Source: Streptomyces griseosporeus
GTDB taxonomy: Bacteria; Actinomycetota; Actinomycetes; Streptomycetales; Streptomycetaceae
Length of the DNA: 64,000 nucleotides
Direction: 5' to 3'
Assembly (NCBI RefSeq): GCF_014656055.1
Contig: NZ_BNBR01000001.1
Coordinates: 558,001 to 622,000 of the forward strand
Numbering within the stretch: position 1 is the stretch's first letter; each line of letters opens with the position of its first letter. Position numbers and translations under genes: made by a program. Positions 1-8,314 of the stretch are shown here, one piece after another. The notes below the pieces were generated by a model. It did no database searches, was not told the origin of the DNA, and saw only the letters and a list, made by a program, of their open reading frames with translations.

Positions 1-2
1 GT

Positions 3-2165
3 CTGGTGTCGTCCGGGATCACCACGCGGCACGTGGGCGGCGCCGCGGACCGGCAGCTGCCGCTGGTGCTGGCCGCCGCGGGCGTGGCGATGGCCCTGGC
101 CACGGCCGGCACCGCGCTGGTCAGCAGACGGCTGCTGCGCCAGACGCACGGGCTGGGCCCGCGCGAGATGACCCGCATGTACGAGCATCACGACGCCGTC
201 CTGCACTCGGTGCGGGAGGGCGTGATCATCGTCGGCGCGGAGGGCGAGCTGCTGCTCGCCAACGACGAGGCGCACCGGCTGCTGCACCTGCCGGCGGACG
301 CCGAGCGGCGCCCCGTGCTCGACCTGGGGCTCGATCCGGACACCGCCGAGCTGCTCGCCTCCGGCCGGATGGCCACGGACGAGGTGCACCTGGTGGGCGA
401 CCGGCTGCTGGCGATCAACCAGCGGCCGACCGACCTGGAGGGCGGCCCGTCCGGCAGCGTGGCCACGCTGCGCGACTCCACCGAGCTGCGCGCCCTGTCG
501 GGCCGCGCGGAGGAGGCCCGGGAGCGGCTGCATCTGCTGTACGACGCCGGTGTGGCCGTCGGGACGGGCCTGGACGTGGGCCGCACGGCGGAGGAGCTGG
601 CCGAGCTGGCGGTACCGCGGTTCGCGGACTTCGCCACCGTCGACCTCTTCGACGCGGTGCTCGCCGGGGAGGAGCCGGAGCCGGGCGGCACCCTGCGCCG
701 TACGGCGCTCAGCGGGATCCGCAAGGACGCGCCGCTGTACCCGGTGAGCGAGCAGCTGCGGTTCGTGGACTCCTCGCCGCAGGGGCGCGCCCTGCGCACG
801 GGGCAGGCCGTCGCCGAGCCGCGGCTCGCGGAGGCGGCGGGCTGGCAGGCGCAGGACGCGGAACGCTCGGCGCAGGTCGTGGAGTTCGGCATCCACTCGC
901 TGATCGCGGTGCCGGTGCGGGCGGGCGCGCTGATCCTCGGCGTGGTCACCTTCTGGCGCTCCGAGCGGCCGGTGCCGTTCGACGCCGACGAGGTGGCGCT
1001 GGCCGAGGAGCTGGTGGCGCGGGCCGCGGTCTCCATCGACAACGCCCGCCGCTACACGCGCGAGCACGGTCTGGCGGTGACGCTGCAGCGCAGTCTGCTG
1101 CCGCGCAGCCTGCCCGCGCAGAACGCCCTGGACATCGCCTACCGCTATCTGCCCGCGCAGGCCGGGGTGGGCGGCGACTGGTTCGACGTACTGCCGCTGT
1201 CCGGGGCGCGGGTGGCGCTGGTGGTGGGCGACGTGGTCGGGCACGGGCTGCACGCGGCGGCCACGATGGGCCGGCTGCGGACGGCCGTGCACAACTTCTC
1301 GGCGCTCGATCCGGCGCCGGACGAACTGCTGGCGCTGCTGGACGAGATGGTGGGGCGGATCGACCAGGACGAGGCGGCGGACGGCGGCACCGCGCCGGTC
1401 AGCGGGGCGACCTGCCTGTACGCGGTGTACGACCCGGTGACGCGGCGCTGCACGATGGCCCGCGCGGGTCATCCGCCGCCCGCGGTGGTGGCGCCGGACG
1501 GCACCGTGGAGTTCCCGGACGTGGCGTCCGGGCCGCCTCTCGGCGTGGGCGGGCTGCCGTTCGAGACGGCCGAGCTGGAGCTGGCGGAGGGCAGCCGGCT
1601 GGTGCTGTACACCGACGGTCTGGTGGAGGACCGGGAGCGGGACATCGACTCCGGGCTCGATCTGCTGCGCGACGCGCTGGCCGGGGCGGGCTCCTCCCCG
1701 GAGGAGACGTGCCGGGCGGCGCTCGACGCGCTGCTGCCGGCCCGGCCCGGCGACGACATCGCCCTGCTGGTGGCGCGGACCCGGGCGCTGGGCGCGGACC
1801 GGGTCGCCGAGCGGGAGGTGCCGCTGGACCCGGCGGCGGTGCGGGAGGTGCGCGCGCTGGTCGGGCGGCAGCTGGCCGCGTGGGACCTGGAGGAGCTGGC
1901 GTTCACCACGGAGCTGATCCTGAGCGAGCTGGTGACCAACGCGATCCGCTACGGCAGCGCCCCGGTGCGGGTACGACTGCTGCTCGACCGGACGCTGATC
2001 TGCGAGGTGTCCGACGGCAGCAGCACCTCGCCGCACCTGCGGTACGCGGCGGCGTCGGACGAGGGCGGCCGGGGCCTGTTCCTGGTGGCGCAGCTCGCCG
2101 AGCGGTGGGGGACGCGGTACACCCCCACCGGGAAGATCATCTGGGCGGAGCAGGCACTGCCGTAG
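3..2165 (+). CDS. CitA/DcuS-like membrane sensor fused to SpoIIE phosphatase and ATPase domain (5' partial)
   Basis: The frame is open to the left edge, so the N terminus, probably an extracytoplasmic sensor domain, is missing; the GTG at 6 is likely internal. Numbered from that GTG: a membrane segment at about residues 18-38; a PAS domain at about 45-160, whose linker (RQTHGLGPREMTRMYEHHDA) looks like CitA/DcuS-type sensor kinases; a GAF domain at about 165-350; a SpoIIE/PP2C phosphatase at about 385-595 with GGDWFDV and VLYTDGLVED; and a C-terminal HATPase_c (RsbW-like anti-sigma kinase) domain with ELVTNAIRYG at about 645. From family knowledge it would dephosphorylate anti-sigma-factor antagonists and possibly phosphorylate them too. 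Inference: the usual kinase output of a dicarboxylate-type sensor has been replaced by a partner-switching module. Confidence 0.88.
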   Translation: MVSSGITTRHVGGAADRQLPLVLAAAGVAMALATAGTALVSRRLLRQTHGLGPREMTRMYEHHDAVLHSVREGVIIVGAEGELLLANDEAHRLLHLPADAERRPVLDLGLDPDTAELLASGRMATDEVHLVGDRLLAINQRPTDLEGGPSGSVATLRDSTELRALSGRAEEARERLHLLYDAGVAVGTGLDVGRTAEELAELAVPRFADFATVDLFDAVLAGEEPEPGGTLRRTALSGIRKDAPLYPVSEQLRFVDSSPQGRALRTGQAVAEPRLAEAAGWQAQDAERSAQVVEFGIHSLIAVPVRAGALILGVVTFWRSERPVPFDADEVALAEELVARAAVSIDNARRYTREHGLAVTLQRSLLPRSLPAQNALDIAYRYLPAQAGVGGDWFDVLPLSGARVALVVGDVVGHGLHAAATMGRLRTAVHNFSALDPAPDELLALLDEMVGRIDQDEAADGGTAPVSGATCLYAVYDPVTRRCTMARAGHPPPAVVAPDGTVEFPDVASGPPLGVGGLPFETAELELAEGSRLVLYTDGLVEDRERDIDSGLDLLRDALAGAGSSPEETCRAALDALLPARPGDDIALLVARTRALGADRVAEREVPLDPAAVREVRALVGRQLAAWDLEELAFTTELILSELVTNAIRYGSAPVRVRLLLDRTLICEVSDGSSTSPHLRYAAASDEGGRGLFLVAQLAERWGTRYTPTGKIIWAEQALP

Positions 2166-2199
2166 GCGCCCGCGCACCTCCAACCGGGCCTTTGATCCC

Positions 2200-2225
2200 T
2201 CATAAGCGGCCCTTATGACGTCATA
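2200..2225. promoter_or_regulatory. Two overlapping palindromes upstream of fprA
   Basis: TCATAAG (2200-2206) and CTTATGA (2212-2218) form perfect 7-bp arms around CGGCC. The right arm is shared with a second perfect 12-bp palindrome, TATGACGTCATA (2214-2225). The element lies 30 bp after the phosphatase stop and 85 bp before the fprA start. It could be a regulator site or a weak hairpin; no binding protein is recognised. Confidence 0.4.
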
Positions 2226-2245
2226 GACCGGACCCCCGTACCGGG

Positions 2246-2264
2246 TTAGGTTTGCCTTAGTTTA
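2246..2264 (+). promoter_or_regulatory. Candidate iron box (DtxR/DmdR type)
   Basis: The sequence TTAGGTTTGCCTTAGTTTA matches the actinobacterial DtxR/DmdR/IdeR consensus TTAGGTTAGGCTAACCTAA at 13 of 19 positions, with the left half-site perfect. It sits 46 bp upstream of the fprA start in an AT-richer patch that probably also holds the promoter. Iron-dependent repression of a ferredoxin reductase is plausible, but the right half-site is weak. Confidence 0.45.
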
Positions 2265-2309
2265 GGCTTCCCGACGAGTCGATCCACTGCCGCTCGAAGG
2301 GAACTGATC

Positions 2310-3674
2310 ATGCCCCGCCCCCTGCGGGTAGCCATTGTCGGAGCCGGCCCCGCCGGGATCTACGCCGCCGACGCGCTGCTCAAGTCCGACGTGGCCGCCG
2401 ACCCCGGTGTCTCCGTCGACCTCTTCGAGCGCATGCCGGCGCCGTTCGGACTGATCCGTTACGGCGTCGCCCCCGACCACCCCCGGATCAAGGGCATCGT
2501 CACCGCCCTGCACCAGGTGCTGGACAAGCCGCAGGTCCGCCTCTTCGGCAACGTGAACTACGGCACCGACGTCCACCTGGACGACCTGCGGGCCTTCTAC
2601 GACGCCGTGATCTTCTCGACCGGCGCCATGGCCGACCGCGAGCTGCGCATCCCCGGCGTCGACCTGGACGGCTCCTACGGCGCCGCCGACTTCGCCTCCT
2701 GGTACGACGGCCACCCGGACGTGCCGCGCACCTGGCCGCTGCACGCGGAGAAGGTCGCCGTCCTCGGCGTCGGCAACGTGGCCCTGGACATCTCCCGGAT
2801 CCTCGCCAAGACGGCCGACGAGCTGCTGCCGACGGAGATCCCGCCGAACGTCTACGAGGGCCTCAAGGCCAACCGGGCCAAGGAGATCCACGTCTTCGGC
2901 CGCCGCGGCCCGGCGCAGGCGAAGTTCAGCCCGATGGAGCTGCGGGAGCTGGACCACTCCCCCAGCATCGAGGTGATCGTCAACCCCGAGGACATCGACT
3001 ACGACGAGGGCTCGATCGCCGAGCGCCGGGGCAACAAGCAGACCGACATGGTCGCCAAGACCCTGGAGAACTGGGCGATCCGCGACGTCGGCGACCGCCC
3101 GCACCGGATCCACCTGCACTTCTTCGAATCTCCGGTGGAGATCCTCGGCGAGGACGGCAAGGTCGTGGGCCTGCGCACCGAGCGCACGGAGCTGGACGGC
3201 ACCGGCAACGTGAAGGGCACCGGCACGTACACGGACTGGGAGGTCGACGCGGTCTACCGGGCGGTCGGCTACCTCTCCGACAAGCTGCCCAAGCTGCCCT
3301 GGGACCTCGAGTCGGGCACGGTCCCGGACGAGGGCGGCCGGGTCATCGAGGAGGGCGGCGACCACCTGCAGTCCGTCTACGTCACCGGCTGGATCCGGCG
3401 CGGCCCGGTCGGCCTGATCGGCCACACCAAGGGCGACGCCAACGAGACTGTGGCCAACCTGCTGGACGACTTCGCCCACGAGCGGCTGCACACGCCGGTC
3501 TCGCCCGGCCCGGAGGCGGTCGACGCCTTCCTCGCCGAGCGGGGCGTCCGCTTCACCACCTGGGAGGGCTGGTACAAGCTGGACGCCGCCGAGCGCGCCC
3601 TGGGCGAGCCGCAGGGCCGTGAGCGTGTGAAGATCGTCGAGCGCGAGGACATGCTCCGCGAGAGCGGGGCGTAA
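2310..3674 (+). CDS. fprA: NADPH-ferredoxin reductase, FprA/adrenodoxin-reductase type
   Basis: 454 residues, the full length for this family. The FAD dinucleotide motif VAIVGAGPAGIYAA is at residues 7-20, the NADP-binding GVGNVALDISRIL at about 153-165, and the closing FAD-contacting motif GWIRRGPVGLIGHTKGD at about 361-377. It passes electrons from NADPH to ferredoxins that serve cytochromes P450 and other oxidoreductases in the cytoplasm. The ATG follows GAAGGGAA. No ferredoxin gene is adjacent. A candidate iron box at 2246-2264 suggests iron control. Confidence 0.93.
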   Translation: MPRPLRVAIVGAGPAGIYAADALLKSDVAADPGVSVDLFERMPAPFGLIRYGVAPDHPRIKGIVTALHQVLDKPQVRLFGNVNYGTDVHLDDLRAFYDAVIFSTGAMADRELRIPGVDLDGSYGAADFASWYDGHPDVPRTWPLHAEKVAVLGVGNVALDISRILAKTADELLPTEIPPNVYEGLKANRAKEIHVFGRRGPAQAKFSPMELRELDHSPSIEVIVNPEDIDYDEGSIAERRGNKQTDMVAKTLENWAIRDVGDRPHRIHLHFFESPVEILGEDGKVVGLRTERTELDGTGNVKGTGTYTDWEVDAVYRAVGYLSDKLPKLPWDLESGTVPDEGGRVIEEGGDHLQSVYVTGWIRRGPVGLIGHTKGDANETVANLLDDFAHERLHTPVSPGPEAVDAFLAERGVRFTTWEGWYKLDAAERALGEPQGRERVKIVEREDMLRESGA

Positions 3675-3696
3675 CTCCCCGGCACCACAAGGGCGT

Positions 3697-3723
3697 CGGG
3701 CCCCCGACCAGACCGGGGGCCCG
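3697..3723 (+). terminator. Intrinsic hairpin after fprA
   Basis: Perfect 10-bp inverted repeat, CGGGCCCCCG (3697-3706) and CGGGGGCCCG (3714-3723), with a 7-nt loop, 22 nt after the fprA stop. There is no U-tract, as is usual for terminators in high-GC actinomycetes. Confidence 0.6.
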
Positions 3724-3759
3724 GCGCGCCGGCGTCCGCGCGGTTGTTACCGTCCCCGG

Positions 3760-4725
3760 GTGTTCACCCTTCACGAGCCTCCCTTCTTCACCCGGCTGCG
3801 GGACGCCCGCAGCGTCCTCGTCGCCGGCGCCGGCGGCGGTTTCGACGTCTACGCGGGGCTGCCGCTCGCGCTGGCCCTGCGGTCGGCCGGGAAGGAGGTC
3901 CACCTGGCCAGCCTGTCCTTCGCGGACCTGCACGGGCTGGGCCTGGACCACTGGGTGGCCCCGGACGTGGCGGCCGTCGGACCCGAGACTCCGTTGCGCG
4001 GGGACTACTTCCCCGAACGGACGCTGGCGGCATGGCTGGACGGACAGGGCCTGCCCGCGACGGTGTACGCCTTCCCCCGCACCGGCGTGGCCCCGCTGCG
4101 GCACGCGTACCGGGCGCTCGTCGGGCGCCTGGGCGGGGTGGACGCCGTCGTCCTGGTCGACGGCGGGACCGACATCCTCCTGCGCGGCGACGAGCACGGG
4201 CTCGGCACCCCGGAGGAGGACATGGCCAGCCTGGCCGCGGTGGACGCCCTGGCGGAGATCCCCCGGCGGCTCGTCGCCTGCCTCGGCTTCGGCGTGGACG
4301 CCTACCACGGTGTGAACCACGCGCACGTGCTGGAGAACCTGGCGGCGCTGGACCGCGAGGGCGGCTACCTCGGGGCGTTCTCGCTGCCCCGCGACAGCGC
4401 CGAGGGCGCCCGCTACCTGGACGCGGTGGCCCACGCCCAGGAGCACACCCCGCACCACCCGAGCATCGTCAACGGCTCGGTCGCCGCCGCCGTACGCGGC
4501 GAGTTCGGCGACGTGCGCTTCACCGACCGCACCAAGGGCAGCGAACTGTTCGTCAACCCGCTGATGACCCTGTACTTCTGCGTGGACGCCCCGACCCTGG
4601 CCCGCCGCAACCTCTACCTGCACCGACTCGCCGACACGGTGCTGATGCGTCAGATCAGCACCCGTATCGCGGAGTTCCGCGAGGAGATCACCCGCCCCCG
4701 GCAGCCCCGCGTCTTCCCGCACTGA
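3760..4725 (+). CDS. DUF1152 domain-containing protein
   Basis: 321 residues. The N-terminal stretch VLVAGAGGGFDVYAGLPLAL (about 19-38) is a glycine-rich nucleotide-binding-like loop, followed by VDAVVLVDGGTDILLRGDE (about 127-145), both characteristic of DUF1152 proteins, whose reaction is not established. No membrane segment or signal peptide. It starts with GTG; there is no clear ribosome site and a TTACCGT element lies about 8 nt upstream, so the message may be leaderless. It stands alone between the fprA terminator and a convergent gene 5 bp downstream. Confidence 0.75.
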   Translation: MFTLHEPPFFTRLRDARSVLVAGAGGGFDVYAGLPLALALRSAGKEVHLASLSFADLHGLGLDHWVAPDVAAVGPETPLRGDYFPERTLAAWLDGQGLPATVYAFPRTGVAPLRHAYRALVGRLGGVDAVVLVDGGTDILLRGDEHGLGTPEEDMASLAAVDALAEIPRRLVACLGFGVDAYHGVNHAHVLENLAALDREGGYLGAFSLPRDSAEGARYLDAVAHAQEHTPHHPSIVNGSVAAAVRGEFGDVRFTDRTKGSELFVNPLMTLYFCVDAPTLARRNLYLHRLADTVLMRQISTRIAEFREEITRPRQPRVFPH

Positions 4726-4730
4726 CGCGG

Positions 4731-5720
4731 TCAGCGGGCGGCGAGATCCCGCCCGCCGACGACGGCCAGGGCCACGGTCAGCAGCGCGACGGCCACCGCC
4801 TGCCCGACGAAGCCGGCGACCACCACACCGGGGACGGACACGTCCAGCCAGGGAACGAGGGCGGCGACCCGCAACGCCAGCACGAGCAGGCCGAGAAAGG
4901 CCAGCGCGAGCGTGCCCGCGCCGCCCTGACCGGACGACCGGGCACGCCACAGCAGCCAGCCGAGGGCGCAGGCGAGGAACCCGGTGGCCGGCGCCCACAC
5001 CGCGTCGGCCGACGTCGGCACCAGCACGACGGACGCCCCCATCACCACACAGCAGGCCAGATGCCAGAGCCCGGGCGTACCGGCCGGGAGGACGACAGCC
5101 GGCGCGTCACGGTGGAAGGCCGCGCACACACCGAACGCGGAGAGCCAGGCCAGCACCAGCGAGGCGGTGGCGTACGCCGGATCGGGCGGAACGGCGTCCG
5201 TCACCAGCGGCGCCACAACAGGCCACAGGGTCGGCAGAGCAGCCACCAGAACACAGACCCGCGCGAGGCCACGCCGCTCACGGAACAGGGCGAACCAGCC
5301 CCCCGTCCACAACAGGGGCAGCACCCACTGGGCGACGGCAACGCCCCCCAGCCCCGCACCGCGCCCGGTGAACCCGCTCAGGAACATGTCCCACCCGTGG
5401 GTCCCCGCCCAGGTCACCTCCAAGGCACGGTCGACGACCGCGGCGGCGGCCTGGAGCAGCACGGCGAAGAGCGCGAAATGGCGTACGGCGGCACCGAGCA
5501 GGGCGTAGCGGCGAGGGGCTCCGGCGGCGCCCAGCCGGGTGCGCACGGCAAGGGCGGCGATGCTCGCGACCTCACCGACCGTAGGCCGCGACTGGTCCTG
5601 CGTGTCGCGGTCGACGTCCCAGAGGTAGACCTCGACCATCTCCTCCTCGCGCTCGCGGCGGTAGTAGGCGGGGAGGAGCCGCAGCACGGCGCGGTAGCGG
5701 GATTCGAGCAGGGTCGTCAT
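4731..5720 (-). CDS. PadR-coupled polytopic membrane protein
   Basis: 329 residues. The first ~60 are charged and cytoplasmic (VLRLLPAYYRREREEEM near residues 11-27), followed by about eight hydrophobic segments spread over residues 85-325 and a short charged tail. The ATG overlaps the PadR stop codon (ATGA at 5717-5720), so the two genes are translationally coupled. Actinobacterial PadR regulators often control such a downstream membrane protein; the substrate is unknown. It is not an ABC transporter: no ATPase gene or P-loop is present. Confidence 0.7.
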   Translation of the reverse strand: MTTLLESRYRAVLRLLPAYYRREREEEMVEVYLWDVDRDTQDQSRPTVGEVASIAALAVRTRLGAAGAPRRYALLGAAVRHFALFAVLLQAAAAVVDRALEVTWAGTHGWDMFLSGFTGRGAGLGGVAVAQWVLPLLWTGGWFALFRERRGLARVCVLVAALPTLWPVVAPLVTDAVPPDPAYATASLVLAWLSAFGVCAAFHRDAPAVVLPAGTPGLWHLACCVVMGASVVLVPTSADAVWAPATGFLACALGWLLWRARSSGQGGAGTLALAFLGLLVLALRVAALVPWLDVSVPGVVVAGFVGQAVAVALLTVALAVVGGRDLAAR

Positions 5721-6076
5721 GCGAGGCCTCCGGCGAGTCCGGGTCCCGGGGCGTGCCGCCCCTCGGCGAGACGCCGCCGGGCCGCGTCGGCTCCGGCGGC
5801 CATGCGCTGCGCCTCGGCGCCCAGCGCGCGGACACCCTCGTCGGTGAGGCGGTAATAGCGCCGCAGCCGCCCCTGCTGGACCTCCTCACGGTCCAGCGCG
5901 ATCAGTCCGTCGGCGGTGAGCCGGTCGAGCACCCCGTACAGCGTGCCGACACGCAACTGCACCTCGCCGTCCGACAGTTCCTCTATCTCGCGCAGGATGC
6001 CGTAACCGTGCCGGGGCTGATCGGCCAGAGCCGTCAGTACGAAGAACGCGGCCTGGGTCATGCTCCTCGATGCCAT
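5717..6076 (-). CDS. PadR-family transcriptional regulator
   Basis: 119 residues from the ATG at 6076; the reading frame extends 12 codons further upstream, but that extension runs through the operator and is unlikely to be translated. It carries the PadR winged-helix signature: FFVLTALADQPRHGYGI (about 9-25), then GTLYGVLDRLTADGLI (about 45-60) and RLRRYYRLTDEGV (about 70-82). A short C-terminal helix is rich in Ala and Arg. Family members repress their own operon and dissociate on ligand binding. A perfect 21-bp palindrome lies just upstream, which supports autoregulation. Confidence 0.9.
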   Translation of the reverse strand: MASRSMTQAAFFVLTALADQPRHGYGILREIEELSDGEVQLRVGTLYGVLDRLTADGLIALDREEVQQGRLRRYYRLTDEGVRALGAEAQRMAAGADAARRRLAEGRHAPGPGLAGGLA

Positions 6077-6085
6077 GCAGCCAGG

Positions 6086-6106
6086 ATATATCGGCTGCCG
6101 ATATAT
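6086..6106. promoter_or_regulatory. PadR operator: perfect 21-bp palindrome
   Basis: Arms ATATATCGGC (6086-6095) and GCCGATATAT (6097-6106) flank a single central T. The site begins 10 bp upstream of the padR start codon and is strikingly AT-rich at its outer ends, so it probably overlaps the -10 region. Position and symmetry point to binding by the PadR product and repression of the 4731-6076 operon. Confidence 0.7.
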
Positions 6107-6252
6107 GCACACCGCCGCCCGGGGGAAGCCACGCGCGCGGAGACGGATTGCATCGCCAGGTCACGGGCATGCTGTGAACGGGCTCACTCCCGGTGGACGG
6201 CTGCTCCCCCTCGGTGACCGCCCCCCGTCTCCCGCACCGCTTCCCGAAGGAC

Positions 6253-6801
6253 GTGTCGCTCTTGGCTCTCACGTACCCTCACGCACCGTCGGCCCGCCGT
6301 CCCGGCCGCTCCTGGACCATCCGGGTGGTCGGCCACCGCGACCGCACGGCCTCCGTCACCTGCTCCTCCGCCTGCGCCATGCCGCCGCGCTCCCGCGACG
6401 TGGCCGCGCTGCGACGGTTCGCCGAGGCCCATGCCGCCGCCCACGCCAAGGCGGCGGCGGTACGACCGGACGCCGCCTGCTGGTGCCGGCAGCAGCGGTG
6501 CGCCGCACACGAGGGCACGCGGGTGGCCTGCGCCGGCCAGGTCCTCCTCGTCCTGCGGCACGATCCCGCGGTCGGCCAGGTCTGGACCCTCTGCGAGGTG
6601 TGCTCCGCGTGCGCCCCGCTGATGACCCACGCGCGGGTGGTGGCCCGCGCCGCACCCCCCGAACGCACCCGGGTACCGGAACAACCGGGCCCCCGTCACA
6701 CCGCCCCGGGCCCCCTGGTCCCGGGCGGCTTCAGCGCACCCCCGCCCGGGGACACCCCACCGGACCCACCCCGCCGCCGACGCCGGGGCGGACACCGCTG
6801 A
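6253..6801 (+). CDS. Conserved hypothetical, cysteine-rich
   Basis: 182 residues from the GTG at 6253; other in-frame starts are GTG 6193 and TTG 6262, and the choice is uncertain. The central part (about residues 65-130) carries a dense set of cysteines, CWCRQQRC, then VACAG, then LCEVCSACAP, arranged like a zinc or iron-sulfur binding module. The last ~55 residues are Pro/Arg-rich and probably disordered. No catalytic motif is seen. It is a single gene ending just before a hairpin at 6815-6857. Confidence 0.5.
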   Translation: MSLLALTYPHAPSARRPGRSWTIRVVGHRDRTASVTCSSACAMPPRSRDVAALRRFAEAHAAAHAKAAAVRPDAACWCRQQRCAAHEGTRVACAGQVLLVLRHDPAVGQVWTLCEVCSACAPLMTHARVVARAAPPERTRVPEQPGPRHTAPGPLVPGGFSAPPPGDTPPDPPRRRRRGGHR

Positions 6802-6814
6802 CCGGCACCGAAAC

Positions 6815-6857
6815 GGACAGGACCCGCCCCGATGCGGATGGTGGACGGGCCCTGTCC
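6815..6857 (+). terminator. Hairpin downstream of the 6253-6801 gene
   Basis: GGACAGGACCCG (6815-6826) pairs with CGGGCCCTGTCC (6846-6857), 12 bp with one mismatch and a 19-nt loop, starting 13 nt after the stop codon. Likely rho-independent terminator. Confidence 0.5.
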
Positions 6858-7000
6858 GCCCGGACGATTCTCGACGGCCACCGGGCCCGGAACCACGTGT
6901 GAACCGACCGAGCTGTTGTGCGCGCCCCACACCCCGTGCGCGGCTCCGAGCCACCGACGGGCCGCAGCCGCGCACGGCGGGAAGGGGCCGCCCAGGCATC

Positions 7001-7045
7001 CAAGGGCGCGGGGAACTGCGCGAGCAACCCCCACCACCCCGCAGG
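7001..7045. repeat. Streptomyces interspersed GC-rich intergenic element
   Basis: The core GGGCGCGGGGAACTGCGCGA (7004-7023) followed by a run of C resembles a short element I recall recurring between genes in many Streptomyces genomes. It can fold, with GCGC pairing around GGGGAACT and GGGG pairing with CCCC. Only one copy is in the window, so the repeat call rests on memory of the genus. Confidence 0.4.
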
Positions 7046-7141
7046 CGAAATCCGCACCCCGGCCCCCCGTGACCAAGTAGAACCCACCCCCACCCATACT
7101 GGCTGGAGCACGCCGCCCGCCCCCGCCTCACGAATGGACCC

Positions 7142-8284
7142 ATGCCCAGCACCCCCGCCGACCGGTCCGCCACCCCTCCCACCGTCTGGACGGCCCGAGG
7201 CCGTCACCTCGGCTACGCCGCCGCGGGCGTCGTCCGCAAACACCTCCAGCTGCTCAAGGACGACGGCACACTGCAGGACTTCCTGGAGCTGCCGGAGGAC
7301 GAGGCCCCACCGGGCCGCCGGGCGTTCGAGGCCCGCTGGCGCCTGGAGGACGAGGTGACCGTCCGGGCCACGCTGACCGTGGCCGAGGGGGCCGACCGCG
7401 GACAGGAGTGGACGCTCCTCGCGGAGGCCGACCGGCCCTGGGACCTCGCCTGGCCCGCCCCCTCGGCCATGTTCTGGCCGCACGACCCGGACGGCACCTG
7501 GCCCCACGAGTCGGCCGGCGGCCCGCGCCACCTGCACGCCAACGCGCTGCCCGAGGACGACAAGGTGATGCGCCGGATCCTGCGCGACGCCATGCGCGAC
7601 ACCTGGGACGTCCATGTGGTCGTGCACGAGGCGATGACCCCCGACGCGCGCGGCCAGGCACCACTGACGCCGTATCTCCCGCCCGGCCTCCACCACCGCG
7701 TGATCGAGCACCGCGCCGCCCCGCACCAGCTGCGCGCCGTCAACTGGGCGCTGCGCGAGTTCGGCGTCGAGGTGCCGCGGGGCGGAGCCCTGGTGCTGCC
7801 GGGCACCCCGGCGCCGCAGGGCATGGAGACCCACGAGCTGTCGGTGCGCACCGTCTTCCTCGACGGCTCGGAGCCTCTCGAACTCGTCGGCACGGTGACA
7901 CGTTTCGCCGCGCTGTCCAGGCCCCTGCCCGAGGGCGCCGAGGAACTGCTGACGGCCGTACGGGAGCACTGGCACCTGTTCACCCTGGAGGAGGAGCTGG
8001 AGCGGGAGCGCAGGCTCGTGGCGATGTACGCCGAGGCGCTGGAGGCGATGACCAGGTCCCGGGACCTGTACCGGGAGGCGGCCGAGCGGGCCCACGAGGC
8101 GCTCGCGGCCTACCAGGAGTCGGCCGGAGCCGTGATCCCCGCGCAGCAGCAGCCGTCCGGGCGGTTGGGCGGCTCGCCGTTCCAGCAGCTGACCCGCACG
8201 CTGGAACGGCTGAAGGACTCGGCGAAGGCCCTGCGCCCACCGACCGCACCACCCCGCGACACGGACGAGAGAACGAAGTCATAG
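7142..8284 (+). CDS. Conserved hypothetical with C-terminal coiled coil
   Basis: 380 residues; function not recognised. Residues 1-250 form a globular, Trp-rich region without a known motif. Residues about 275-330 are heptad-like and strongly charged (LEEELERERRLVAMYAEALE), consistent with a coiled coil. The last ~45 residues are Pro/Ser-rich. There is no signal peptide or membrane segment. The gene is monocistronic and converges on the isomerase-like gene at 8315. Confidence 0.6.
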   Translation: MPSTPADRSATPPTVWTARGRHLGYAAAGVVRKHLQLLKDDGTLQDFLELPEDEAPPGRRAFEARWRLEDEVTVRATLTVAEGADRGQEWTLLAEADRPWDLAWPAPSAMFWPHDPDGTWPHESAGGPRHLHANALPEDDKVMRRILRDAMRDTWDVHVVVHEAMTPDARGQAPLTPYLPPGLHHRVIEHRAAPHQLRAVNWALREFGVEVPRGGALVLPGTPAPQGMETHELSVRTVFLDGSEPLELVGTVTRFAALSRPLPEGAEELLTAVREHWHLFTLEEELERERRLVAMYAEALEAMTRSRDLYREAAERAHEALAAYQESAGAVIPAQQQPSGRLGGSPFQQLTRTLERLKDSAKALRPPTAPPRDTDERTKS

Positions 8285-8314
8285 CCCCGAAGCCCCGGAC
8301 AGAGACGCGAGGTC

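Larger units (their letters stand above)
6802..7141. other. Gene-free 340-bp stretch
   Basis: Holds the hairpin at 6815-6857 and a GC-rich interspersed element around 7001-7045. A CATACT hexamer about 45 bp before the next start is a possible -10 box. No reading frame with plausible coding character was found. Confidence 0.6.
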
